From Pseudomonadota bacterium (lineage in GTDB: Bacteria; Pseudomonadota; Gammaproteobacteria; Steroidobacterales; Steroidobacteraceae): DNA of 64,000 bases. Location: NCBI GenBank assembly GCA_023391335.1, contig JAEWBG010000101.1, positions 229,293 to 293,292 on the forward strand, given 5' to 3'. The notes under the pieces were generated by a model. The model saw nothing but the letters and a program-made list of their open reading frames with translations. It did not search any database and was not told the DNA's origin. Position numbers and translations under genes: made by a program. Position 1 is the first letter of the stretch. Each line of letters starts with the position of its first letter. Positions 8,579 through 16,568 of the stretch are shown one piece after another.

Positions 8579-8968
8579 ATGCAAACCGCGGTCGTTACTG
8601 ATCAAGGCGAGCTCATTGCCGCTCAGGTGCGCGTGGCCAATACGTTCATGTCGCGATGCGTCGGATTGTTGAATATGAGTCGCATCGATGAAGGACAAGG
8701 ACTATGGCTGGAGCCGGGCGGCAGCATCCATACGTTCGCGATGCGATTCCCGATCGACGTGCTTTTCTTGGACGGCGAAGGACGGGTATTGTTGTATCGG
8801 CACGCAGTTAAACCTTGGCGTATTGCCTTGGCGCCGCGAAGAACGCGGTACGTGCTTGAACTCGCGGCCGGCCGCATCCGCAAGCTGCAGCGGTCGGCAT
8901 CCAAGGTGTCTCTACATCACAACCGGTCCGGCGGGTTGCCCTGCCGTGCGCGGATCCACGAACAATAA
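8579..8968 (+). CDS. DUF192 family protein
   Basis: The 129-residue protein has the DUF192 core: ANTFMSRCVGLLNM, then GLWLEPGGSIHTFAMRFPIDVLFLDGEGRVL and RTRYVLELAAGR. The biochemical function of the family is not known; such genes often sit beside Tad loci or are exported. Here there is no signal peptide. The core is normal up to about residue 105. The last 25 residues (KLQRSASKVSLHHNRSGG onward) do not resemble the usual family end and lie on top of the convergent oxygenase gene. The native C-terminus may therefore have been replaced or shifted. It starts 2 nt after tadC. Confidence 0.85.
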   Translation: MQTAVVTDQGELIAAQVRVANTFMSRCVGLLNMSRIDEGQGLWLEPGGSIHTFAMRFPIDVLFLDGEGRVLLYRHAVKPWRIALAPRRTRYVLELAAGRIRKLQRSASKVSLHHNRSGGLPCRARIHEQ

Positions 8969-9523
8969 ATAAGTAGAGATGATGTACTTGTCGCCCGAGC
9001 GCGGCGGCACGCCTTCGTGCTGGTACATCCAATAGGGCGGAAACATCAGTAAACGGCCCGCGCGAGCTTGGACTGAGATACCGAGCTGCGGAAAGCGCGT
9101 CTCGCCGCCGTCCGCGACATCGTTCAAGTACCACAGCAGCACCATGTAGCGGTTCGCGACGTGGTGAATCGCATCGAAATGGGTTTGAAATCCCTCATCC
9201 CCGCCGGGCTGATAGCGCTTCATCATCAGCTCGGAGATCAGCGGCGAGTTGGGCACGGCAATCTGCAATCCGACATCGGCGTTGTAGCGCTCGAGCGCAC
9301 GATCGATCTGCGCTCGAAACATGTTCTGAAAGCCGGGATCCGAAAGCTTGCTCACGTTGAGCTCGGTCCATGCCGAGCCTTCCAAGCCAGCACGTACGCC
9401 ACGTCCGTTACGCTTCTGAAATCGAGCCAGCGCATGGAATGAGGCAATCATCTGCTCGCACAGCTGCGGATCGAGATCCTGATCGTATGTGCGGATGAAA
9501 TGATTGAGCTCGTGAATCGCCAT
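8912..9523 (-). CDS. 2OG-Fe(II) oxygenase, prolyl-4-hydroxylase-like
   Basis: The 203-residue protein is a compact P4H-type dioxygenase. It shows the iron ligands H115-x-D117 (QTHFDAIHH) and distal H169 (MYQHEGVPP), with K179 (SGDKYIIST) placed to bind 2-oxoglutarate. The strand YMVLLWYLND followed by GGETRFPQLG is also typical of the family. Such enzymes hydroxylate proline or other residues in proteins or peptides using O2 and 2-oxoglutarate. No signal peptide is visible, so a cytoplasmic substrate is likely. It is divergent from the TPR-AspH gene 23-47 nt away and its 3' end overlaps the DUF192 gene by 57 nt. The substrate is unknown. Confidence 0.88.
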   Translation of the reverse strand: MAIHELNHFIRTYDQDLDPQLCEQMIASFHALARFQKRNGRGVRAGLEGSAWTELNVSKLSDPGFQNMFRAQIDRALERYNADVGLQIAVPNSPLISELMMKRYQPGGDEGFQTHFDAIHHVANRYMVLLWYLNDVADGGETRFPQLGISVQARAGRLLMFPPYWMYQHEGVPPRSGDKYIISTYLLFVDPRTAGQPAGPVVM

Positions 9524-9570
9524 GGGCCTATATTACGCGCCTGAGTTTGCCGTTCGCATCGAGAAAACCC

Positions 9571-10833
9571 GTGAGCACTGACGCGTTGCAGCTGTTCCAT
9601 CAAGGCCGCCTCACAGAAGCGGAGGCGCTGGTACACAAGCGCCTCGCACAACGGCCCGAGGATGCCGAAGCACTTGTCGTGCTGGGGATGATTGGACTTA
9701 GAACCAACAAGTTGAGCGAGGCCCAGCAAGCGCTCGAACGCGCAGCACAGGCGAGCCCGAGGCATGCTTTAGCGCGTCACTATCTCGCCCGTGTATACGA
9801 TGCACAAGGTAACGTCGATGCGGCTTTGAAGATGCATCGAGCGGCCGTTGCCTTAGATCCGAGCCAGCATGTGACTCGGCTGCACTATGGGGTTGCGCTT
9901 GAGCGTGCGGGAAATCGCGACCAAGCAGTGATTCAGTACGCGCGAGCGCTGAACGATGCGCAAGCACAAGGCCGCTGGGAAAACCCGAACACAACGCCGC
10001 CGCTGCTACGGCCGCTGGTCGAGAACGCCGTGCGCACCGTGCGTACGCTTCGCACGCAAACGTTCGAATCGTTCCTTGAGCCATTGCGGGAGAACTATGG
10101 CGCCGGCGAATTGAAGCGAGTCGAACGTGCGTTGCGCATCTATCTACGTGAGGAAGCGCCGCAATATCTCGACGAGAGGCAACGCCCGACGTTCTTGTAT
10201 TTCCCCGATCTGCCACCCTATCCCTATTTCGATCTGAAGCTATTTCCTTGGATTCCGCGATTCGAAGCCGAGACCGGTGCGATTCGCGAAGAACTCATGA
10301 AGCTGTTGCCGTCGGTGTCGCAGAGCGAGCGCGTATTCACCAGTACCGAACTCGAACGTGAGAACCTGCGCGGGGTCGAGCCGAGTTGGAACGGCTACTA
10401 CTTCTATCGTCATGGCGTGCGTCGTGAGGACAACTGCGCGAGCTGTCCGCGCACGGCGGCCGCACTCGATTCGGTGCCGTTGTCGCGAGTGCGCGAGCAT
10501 GGGCCCGAAGTGCTGTTCTCGGTCTTCACCGCCGGCACGCACCTCTTGCCGCACCGAGGCGTGACCAATACGCGCATCGTCGCTCACCTGCCGCTGATCG
10601 TGCCGAGAGACTGCGCCCTGAATGTCGCAGGCGAGATTCACGAATGGCAAGAAGGCCGGATCGTGGTGTTCGACGACACGTATGAACATGAAGCATGGAA
10701 CCGCAGTTCGAGTATCCGCGTCGTGCTGATCTTCGATTTGTGGAATCCCTTTCTCACCGAAGCGGAGCGGCTCGCGCTGGCCGACGTCATTGCCTCGATC
10801 GGCGATTTCCGTGCGGCGGTCGAAGCCGCGTGA
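9571..10833 (+). CDS. TPR domain-aspartyl/asparaginyl beta-hydroxylase
   Basis: I chose the GTG at 9571; a TTG at 9547 would add 8 residues. The 420-residue protein has three or four TPR units (about residues 1-125, for example AEALVVLGMIGLRTNKLSEA) and a C-terminal AspH-like domain. Counted from the GTG start, the domain shows H328 (LLPHRGVTNTRIVAHLPL) and H373 (DDTYEHEAWN) as iron ligands. R383, ten residues further on, would bind 2-oxoglutarate. The two-His arrangement and spacing match aspartate beta-hydroxylases. Soluble and presumably cytoplasmic, it may use the TPR part to hold its protein substrate (inference). It ends one base before the convergent sulfotransferase stop. Confidence 0.88.
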   Translation: MSTDALQLFHQGRLTEAEALVHKRLAQRPEDAEALVVLGMIGLRTNKLSEAQQALERAAQASPRHALARHYLARVYDAQGNVDAALKMHRAAVALDPSQHVTRLHYGVALERAGNRDQAVIQYARALNDAQAQGRWENPNTTPPLLRPLVENAVRTVRTLRTQTFESFLEPLRENYGAGELKRVERALRIYLREEAPQYLDERQRPTFLYFPDLPPYPYFDLKLFPWIPRFEAETGAIREELMKLLPSVSQSERVFTSTELERENLRGVEPSWNGYYFYRHGVRREDNCASCPRTAAALDSVPLSRVREHGPEVLFSVFTAGTHLLPHRGVTNTRIVAHLPLIVPRDCALNVAGEIHEWQEGRIVVFDDTYEHEAWNRSSSIRVVLIFDLWNPFLTEAERLALADVIASIGDFRAAVEAA

Positions 10834-11526
10834 CTACGCGTTGCTGTAGCCGAACCGATCGATGACCAGCGCGTCCTTGCGTCTGACCAAATCATTCAAT
10901 CGTGCATCGTAATAACTTGGGACTGCGCTGTGCTCCGACGTGTTGGCTCGTGGTGCGTTCTGCAAGTAGGCGAGCGCTTCGGGCGATAACGAAACACCAA
11001 CGGAATCCAACATCGATGGCAGCGTCTCCCTAAGCTGCTCCATCCGCTCGATGCGAGCCCCACGAGTGTCGGTACCGAACAAGTACTGGAACAGATAGCT
11101 GAAAAATCCCAGGCCCGAATCTCGAATCGGCGCGAGCGCAAAAGCGGGCAGATTGAGCCCGCGACCCGTGTACTGATTGGGGAGCGAGTTGAGCACCTCA
11201 TCGAGCAACTGCCCATCGTCCGCAAGATTCAACATGCGCTCGATGGTGCGCGCGAAATCCAGCGAGCCGTTCTGGCTTAGCGTTTGGAACAGCGCGTTGG
11301 GTTGCGGGCGCGAGCGCTGAAACGAATACCAGGAAACGTAGTAACTCCACGGGCTGCGCACAAAGCCGAGGATTGGCAGCTGCGCGTAGGGTACTGGAAT
11401 CAGCGAACGCGGCAGGTGATATCCGACCTGCTTTGCACCCGCAACGAATCGAATCAGAAATTCGTTGGCGAAGGTTCCGCCGGACTTGTGCAGATGTAGG
11501 AAGACGAAATGGGGCGTCAGGATCAT
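10834..11526 (-). CDS. Sulfotransferase family protein
   Basis: The start is the ATG at 11526; a 22-residue upstream extension is basic and runs into a repeat. The 230-residue protein has the PAPS-binding signatures of cytosolic sulfotransferases: the 5'-phosphosulfate loop HLHKSGGT (residues 11-18) and the 3'-phosphate motif FVRSPWSYYVS (residues 55-65, with R57 and S65). It would transfer sulfate from PAPS to a hydroxyl or tyrosine acceptor. The acceptor is unknown. Its neighbours are hydroxylases, so a freshly made hydroxyl group could be the target (inference). It lies tail to tail with the TPR-AspH gene. Confidence 0.82.
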   Translation of the reverse strand: MILTPHFVFLHLHKSGGTFANEFLIRFVAGAKQVGYHLPRSLIPVPYAQLPILGFVRSPWSYYVSWYSFQRSRPQPNALFQTLSQNGSLDFARTIERMLNLADDGQLLDEVLNSLPNQYTGRGLNLPAFALAPIRDSGLGFFSYLFQYLFGTDTRGARIERMEQLRETLPSMLDSVGVSLSPEALAYLQNAPRANTSEHSAVPSYYDARLNDLVRRKDALVIDRFGYSNA

Positions 11527-11645
11527 GGCAAGGCAAGAAAAGTGATGGAGTGATGACGTGAAAGCGCTTGGCGCGTGAAGTGCGAAGGGCATTGCGCACT
11601 TTCGCAGTACCCACTCTCTCCTAAGCCCTCATCCGTCCTGATCGG
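11527..11645. repeat. Intergenic GTGA/TCAC palindromic element, copy A
   Basis: This 119-nt gap carries GTGATGGAGTGATGACGTGA, then AAGCGCTTGGCGCGTGAAG, and further on ACTTTCGCAGTACCCACTCT and CTCATCC in complementary sense. It resembles the elements at about 15.2, 33.7-34.0 and 36.2 kb in having GTGA-rich arms, an (A)AGCGCTTTGCGCGTGAA core and TCAC-rich returning arms. It separates the sulfotransferase from the AspH-like gene on the same strand. Confidence 0.55.
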
Positions 11646-12275
11646 CTAACTCCAATGCCCGAGTACCTCCGGATCAACTCGCCCCAAATCCCGCTCGCTT
11701 TGCATCAGCAATGTTTCTAACGCAGGTGTCATCGTGAAGTCGCAAATCATATGGGTGCGCGATTGGCTCGGATGCTCATTCCACACTGCATGGGCAGCAC
11801 TATTGTTGAGCGCCCACACCTCGCCAGGCTTCATCACATACACGTAACCGCCCGCCACCATCCAGGCTTGATCATGCGAAGTCACCGGCACGTGCATGCG
11901 AATCGTCTTCGAAAAGTAAGGTGCTTGATCGATATGGGGCGCCACAGTGCCGCCGGCAGGAAGTCGCGCTAACAAACAACGCATCACCGGTGCGGGAATC
12001 ATGCGCTCGATGATCTCGCGCGCGTATGGAAGAGCGTTTAGCGCGGGACGATCTTCGATTGGCTTCGGGCCTTCGGCCGGCGCATATCCGCGTAAGAACA
12101 CCGCTTCCGCTTGCCGATGCACGCCAACTCGTCCGCCCGTCGTGCCCCACGTTTCGGGTGGCAATGCGTCGATTTCTGCACGCAACCGTGCAGCGTTCAC
12201 AGTCAGCGGCAGCCGAGCACAGCCGCCAATCAGCCGCTGTTTGTCGAGCACCTCACAATTCGGCAAATCCAACAT
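11646..12275 (-). CDS. Aspartyl/asparaginyl beta-hydroxylase-like dioxygenase
   Basis: This 209-residue single-domain protein is of the Asp/Arg hydroxylase type. Probable iron ligands are H114 (VAPHIDQAPY, with D116 nearby) and H162 (NNSAAHAVWNEH). R173 (QSRTHMICDF), eleven residues after the second His, would bind 2-oxoglutarate. R126 in SKTIRMHVPV is also typical. It has no TPR part, unlike the paralogue at 9571-10833, and no signal peptide or membrane segment, which argues against the LpxO/OlsC lipid hydroxylases. The substrate is unknown. It is the third 2OG enzyme within 3.4 kb. Confidence 0.83.
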   Translation of the reverse strand: MLDLPNCEVLDKQRLIGGCARLPLTVNAARLRAEIDALPPETWGTTGGRVGVHRQAEAVFLRGYAPAEGPKPIEDRPALNALPYAREIIERMIPAPVMRCLLARLPAGGTVAPHIDQAPYFSKTIRMHVPVTSHDQAWMVAGGYVYVMKPGEVWALNNSAAHAVWNEHPSQSRTHMICDFTMTPALETLLMQSERDLGRVDPEVLGHWS

Positions 12276-12611
12276 CGCCTTACTCTGCCCGAGCGCTACG
12301 CCGGACGCAAAGGACAGCGAGGCACGTCACAGTGGACCCAGGGATTTTCTCAGCACTCGCAACACCGATCCGGTAGTTCCACTACAAACTTCCGCGCGCG
12401 CTTGCTGCAGTAGGAAACGCATGTGCCATGCAAGCTACTGACGCATCGACAGTAGATGAATCTGCGAGGTGCTTTTCGAATCGTACCGAAAGGGGTCGCG
12501 AATGCGGCGCGCACCCTTAAGGACGGCAATTCGCTGCCGCTGATCCACGCTGATCGACAACGGTACCGACGTCGTGTCTTCACGCGGCGTTCGCTTTTGG
12601 AGGTTCAGCCA
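12276..12611. other. Intergenic region without a convincing gene
   Basis: This 336-nt stretch lies between the divergent AspH-like gene and the small lipoprotein gene, so it should hold both promoters. I see no clear -35/-10 pair, hairpin or repeat. Short frames here are basic, lack good start sites and look like shadows. The last bases carry the GGAGG ribosome-binding site (about 12598-12602) for the lipoprotein. Confidence 0.5.
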
Positions 12612-12830
12612 ATGATCGCACTGCGTCTCGTCCGAGTTTTGCCGTTGGTTCTGCTAGCCGCGTTCGTGGCAGCGTGCAGCGGCGGAAGCAGCTCGAATAG
12701 TTCCACTCCGCCGGTATCCGGCTCGCCGTCCACCCCGACAACACCGACCACGCCCTCGAATCCATCAGACATCCAGGGCGTTGCGCCGCCGGAAACGGTC
12801 GCGGTCGTCACGGCCAAGAACGCGAACTAG
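12612..12830 (+). CDS. Small Ser/Thr/Pro-rich lipoprotein, 72 aa
   Basis: The ATG at 12612 follows a strong GGAGG at a normal distance; the longer in-frame extension to 12456 does not. The product starts MIALRLVRVLPLVLLAAFVAAC, a lipoprotein signal peptide with lipobox FVAAC (Cys22), then SGGSSSNSS and a low-complexity P/S/T linker (about residues 30-55). The tail is DIQGVAPPETVAVVTAKNAN. There is no catalytic domain. It is followed 28 nt later by the large secreted gene on the same strand, so the two are probably co-expressed and may act together at the outer membrane (inference). Confidence 0.75.
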   Translation: MIALRLVRVLPLVLLAAFVAACSGGSSSNSSTPPVSGSPSTPTTPTTPSNPSDIQGVAPPETVAVVTAKNAN

Positions 12831-12858
12831 TCCCAAAATATTTTTGCGGAGTTCATCC

Positions 12859-15129
12859 ATGTCTCACACGATTCGCAACGCAACGCTTGCAGCCGCCATT
12901 GCTTGCATCTGCCACGGCGCAGCCTTTGCCGCGGTCCCAGCCGATTCTGCATACAAAACCGATGCGCAGTTCAGTCACGTCGAGGACGCAACCTCCAAAG
13001 GCATCGGTCAAGTCAACATGATCGCGTGCATCCTGTCGGCATTGAAGCCCGACGGGGTCGTGAACAAGGGACCGTACCTCGCGCTCGTCGATGAAACCAA
13101 GTGCGATTCGGAAAGCCGCGCCAGCAGTTCGGGTTCGGGATCCGACAGTTCTGCGCAGTCCTCGTCATTCACAACGGTGACGGTGGACTCAACGCGCGCA
13201 TCGAATTCCGATCCGATGATCGTGAAGGCCTAGCTGGATGAAAACGACGATGGCCACGCCAGCACGATCTGGGTGCACGGCTCGTTCGCCGAGGCGCCGA
13301 CTGATGACAATACCTATGGTGTATTTCGTCTCGATTTCTGCGGCACTGCGGGCGATTCAACTTGCATGATGCGCGGCTTCGTCGATGGCACCGATGGCGC
13401 GCTGAACTTCTATTCGGATGAGGCTCGAGATGGACAGGGCGGGAGCACAGTCGCACTGCACCTGACCAGCGTCGGCAGCACGACCGGCAGCGGCAAGATG
13501 AGCATGACGCAAAGCGATGGCAATCAAAGCGTCGAGCAACACTTCTTGTTCGCGTATGACGATCAGCACTTTCTGCGCGGGGATCAATGCTTCACGCGCG
13601 ATGCCAGCGATCCGGAAACCGGCATGTCGGTGTGGCGCTATGGTTTGTACGACGCATCCACCGGCGCACGCATCGATCGCAATTCAGGGTTCCCGATCGA
13701 CTACACCACGGGCGGCGTGACGTATCACGGCTTCCTCGGATACTGGGGCCTGTCGCTGCCCTCCGATGTGATGGATGCGATGCCTTCCGGTGCCACCGTG
13801 CAGAAGGTCGATTACAACCAAGGTCAAGAACCCACGCTCACCAACTACACCGTCGTTCGCGCAGGTGGCCGTTTGATGAAATACACCAAGCACGAGCGCA
13901 CGCTGCACGGCATCGACAAGATTCGCTTCAATACTTGGGTCGGCGATGCAAGTTCGTTCTTCTCGGGCGCCGCATCCAACACGCAGTACACGATGTATTG
14001 GGATGACGCGAACGCGACGATCAAAGTCGTTGGAAAAATGAGCTGCGGCGACAACGGCTGCCAGACGCAAGACTTGCCGACCGAGCAAACTGTTTCGCTC
14101 GACTACTGGCACAACATGGGGGGCATCCAAGGGTGGTCGGAAGCGCTCGGTGGCGAAGTGTTCGTGGACTTGCATGCCCTGAGCAGTCCCGTGAATTCGG
14201 ACGCCATCAATGTCGTATATCGCACGCAAGAGACCGTGTATCCGGGCGACATGCCGGCGCAGCTCTACTGCGTCAACAATTGTCCGACTGCAGCCTCGAT
14301 GCAGAGTTACTTCTCGAGCCAGTCGAACGATCCGATGACCTCACCGTTCGTGAGTTCGACGTTCAACAATTGGCAGCCGAGCAACACGCCGGTCGCCTAC
14401 ACGATGGACGCAACCTCTGCAGTGTTGACCGACGCTCAATCGCAAGCAGTAGTGCTGTCGGATCGTTCAGCCGCACAGGCGCACCCGCAGTACGGTAACG
14501 GTTTACGCACTGGCCGATTGTTCCCGGACTTGGCGGCTGCTGAGTGCGCGCCAAACTCGAACACGTATTGCGATTCGAAAGTGAATACGCTCGATGTGTA
14601 CTACACGTGGGAAACCGGACCGAACAGCTACAACCAGTTTGCGGCCGTAAAGGATTCAGACGGCAACTACGTGTCGTTGGATGCGCCGCTGCAAGTCACG
14701 TTCGATGTTCCGGCCGATGCCACACGCTACGGCGAGTACGCCGGCAAGGCGATCGTGCTCCAGTATGGCGGCTTCGGTCAGCTCTGGGGTATCCCGGGCC
14801 ACTGCGTATCGCATGTGACGAATCAGCCGGTGAGCTGCGATCAGAACGAGTCGCGCTATGTGCCTGAGTTCGTGATTCCGTACGACGAAGTGTCGGGTGT
14901 GGTGCACGAAGGCGATCACACTTATCTCGTGAAGTGGTTGGATCGCGAAATTCGCTTCGCGAAGAAAGATGCAAGCGCATGCAGCGCCCTCACGTTGCCG
15001 GACAACACGACACTGCCGACAGCCGCCGACGTGAAGAATCCGGCCGATCCGCAGTCGGATATCTACAACGGTACGCGCCCCGTGGTGACCGATGCGCCTC
15101 GCGTCGTACACGGTGAAGTGAAGTACTGA
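12859..15129 (+). pseudogene. Large secreted protein gene interrupted by one amber codon
   Basis: The ATG at 12859 (GGAG upstream) opens a frame with signal peptide ending AAFA|AVPAD. It stops at TAG 13231-13233 after 124 residues. The same frame continues open for another 632 codons to 15129 (TGA) with consistent composition, so the two parts were clearly one gene of about 756 residues. The junction reads DPMIVKA-stop-LDENDDGHAS. A single base change from TGG (Trp) would explain it. A Ser-rich linker (about residues 95-110) precedes the stop; the long C-terminal part is rich in Tyr, Asp and Asn with scattered Cys pairs. I do not recognise a family. Reinitiation at GTG 13273 would give a 618-residue product without a signal peptide. 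It could be a real nonsense mutation or a sequence error. Confidence 0.7.
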
Positions 15130-15147
15130 GTGACTGCTCTTTGACCC

Positions 15148-15172
15148 GAAGCCCTCCCTTGAGGAGGGCTTC
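15148..15172 (+). terminator. Perfect 10-bp hairpin after the secreted gene
   Basis: GAAGCCCTCC (15148-15157), a CTTGA loop and GGAGGGCTTC (15163-15172) form a perfect stem 18 nt after the stop codon. There is no T-run downstream, so it may be a weak or factor-assisted terminator, or a 3' mRNA stabiliser. Confidence 0.6.
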
Positions 15173-15185
15173 TCGGTCGAAGAGC

Positions 15186-15412
15186 GTGATGAGGTGAATA
15201 AAGTGAGAGTGCTCCGCACGTGAAGGTCGCAGCTCACCTCGGATCTCACTGTTTACGCGTGTCTCACGCGGATGGTGCTCGCTCGCGCGTCTCCGCACGT
15301 GAAGGTCGCAGGTCACCTTGAATCCCCGCCGTTTACGCGCAGCATTCACGCGCAGCATTCACGCGAGCAAGGCTCGCTTTCACTTCATCACCTGTCTTTC
15401 ACCTCCTCCTTA
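15186..15412. repeat. Intergenic GTGA/TCAC palindromic element, copy B
   Basis: The element begins GTGATGAGGTGAATAAAGTG and ends, in complementary sense, CACTTCATCACCTGTCTTTCAC. Inside, CTCCGCACGTGAAGGTCGC followed by AG occurs twice (15212-15232 and 15291-15311). The unit ACGCGCAGCATTC is also tandemly repeated at about 15334-15360. The right arm runs into the 3' end of the YihY-like gene. The arrangement matches copies A, C and D. Confidence 0.65.
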
Positions 15413-16395
15413 CTAGGCCCTACCGTATCGGCCGCATACGCGCCGCGTGAGCCCATCGGTTTGTCTGGGTTCTCCGTCGTGTCGCGACGGGTTTGGCGCT
15501 CCATTTCCGAATTGATTTCGGCGCCGAGGATGACCGTAAAGCCGGTGAGCAGAAACCACATCAACATCACGACGACGCCGCCAAGCGCGCCATATGTTTC
15601 GCCGTAAGAAGTGGAGTGCCGGGCGTACAGCGAGAACGCAGCGCTGCCCAGCAACCACAACGATGCGGCAATACCCGAGCCCCACGAGAGCCAACGCCAT
15701 TGCGCGTGCTTGCGATCAGGCGCATAGCGATAAATGACTGCCATCCCGAACGCCGCGAGGAACCACAGCAAAATCCATCGCAGTACTAGGATGACAACTG
15801 AAGCAAACGGACCGAGCGGCAGGAAGTGAACCGCGATAGGAACTGCGACGATCAACAGCATCACGATCAGAAATCCGAGGATCGCGCCCACGGTGAAGAG
15901 CATCGAGACGAAGATCTGCTTGAAAAACCCACGTCTCTCCTGCTCATCGTAAGCAACATTCATGGTGGTCATCAGCGCCACCATGCCTTTGCGCGCGCTC
16001 CACAGCGCGATGGCGACGCCTGCAATCAATCCAACGTTGAGCGCACCTTCCTGCTGAGTGAGAGTTTGCAATTGTTTTTGCAGAATCTGCGTGGCCTCGG
16101 TCGGGAGCACACCGGAAAACGCATTCATGTGATGCGCGATGTCCTGGGGCGAGGCAAACAAGCCGTAGATCGACACCGCAGCCCCTAGCGCCGGAAAGAT
16201 CGCGAGCAGTGCGTAAAGGGCGAGACCGGCCGCTATCAGCGAAACGTTGTCTTTGGCGACCTCGTTCTTCACTCGAACCGCGATGTCGAGCCAACCTCGT
16301 GCAGGTATTTCGCTCGGCTTGCGCGCTTCACGCCCGCGTTCGCGTTCTCTCGCGTCGTGAATTCCTCTCACATCGTCGTGGGTCGTCGTAGCCAT
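15388..16395 (-). CDS. YihY/BrkB family inner-membrane protein
   Basis: I chose the ATG at 16395 (MATTTHDDV) because CGAGGATCG lies just upstream; the frame could extend 12 codons further. The 335-residue protein has a basic cytoplasmic N-terminus followed by about six membrane segments, with the family landmarks LIAAGLALYALLAIFPALGA, SARKGMVALMTTMNVAYDE and GALGGVVVMLMWFLLTGFTV near the end. The family is often mislabelled ribonuclease BN; its real role is unknown, possibly transport or envelope related. The acidic C-tail is partly encoded by repeat copy B. Confidence 0.88.
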   Translation of the reverse strand: MATTTHDDVRGIHDARERERGREARKPSEIPARGWLDIAVRVKNEVAKDNVSLIAAGLALYALLAIFPALGAAVSIYGLFASPQDIAHHMNAFSGVLPTEATQILQKQLQTLTQQEGALNVGLIAGVAIALWSARKGMVALMTTMNVAYDEQERRGFFKQIFVSMLFTVGAILGFLIVMLLIVAVPIAVHFLPLGPFASVVILVLRWILLWFLAAFGMAVIYRYAPDRKHAQWRWLSWGSGIAASLWLLGSAAFSLYARHSTSYGETYGALGGVVVMLMWFLLTGFTVILGAEINSEMERQTRRDTTENPDKPMGSRGAYAADTVGPSKEEVKDR

Positions 16396-16472
16396 GCGAT
16401 CCTCGTCGAATCTGCAGTACTTGAGATTCAACGAACGATGGGTGCCGGAGGGCAGTTCCGCGGAAAAAGGAT

Positions 16473-16563
16473 TTCACACGGAGAACACGGAGATCACGGA
16501 GATCAGAGCGAGATCAGGCCTAAGTTTATTTTCAGCCTCTGTGTTCTCCGTGTCCTCCGTGGT
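16473..16563. repeat. ACGGAG/CTCCGT imperfect inverted repeat
   Basis: The left arm contains TTCACACGGAGAACACGGAG (from about 16473) and continues with ATCACGGA. The right arm contains CTCTGTGTTCTCCGTGTCCT (from about 16538). The arms are near-complementary around a loop of about 37 nt. A half copy (CTCCGTGCTCTCCGTGTGAA) lies at about 33838-33858. It sits between bglX and the YihY-like gene. Confidence 0.65.
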
Positions 16564-16568
16564 TATTC

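Noticed and set aside
15148..15412. Direct repeats here as a CRISPR array
   Set aside because: Only two copies of a 21-nt unit occur with a 58-nt interval of the same palindromic family; there are no regular spacers and no cas genes.
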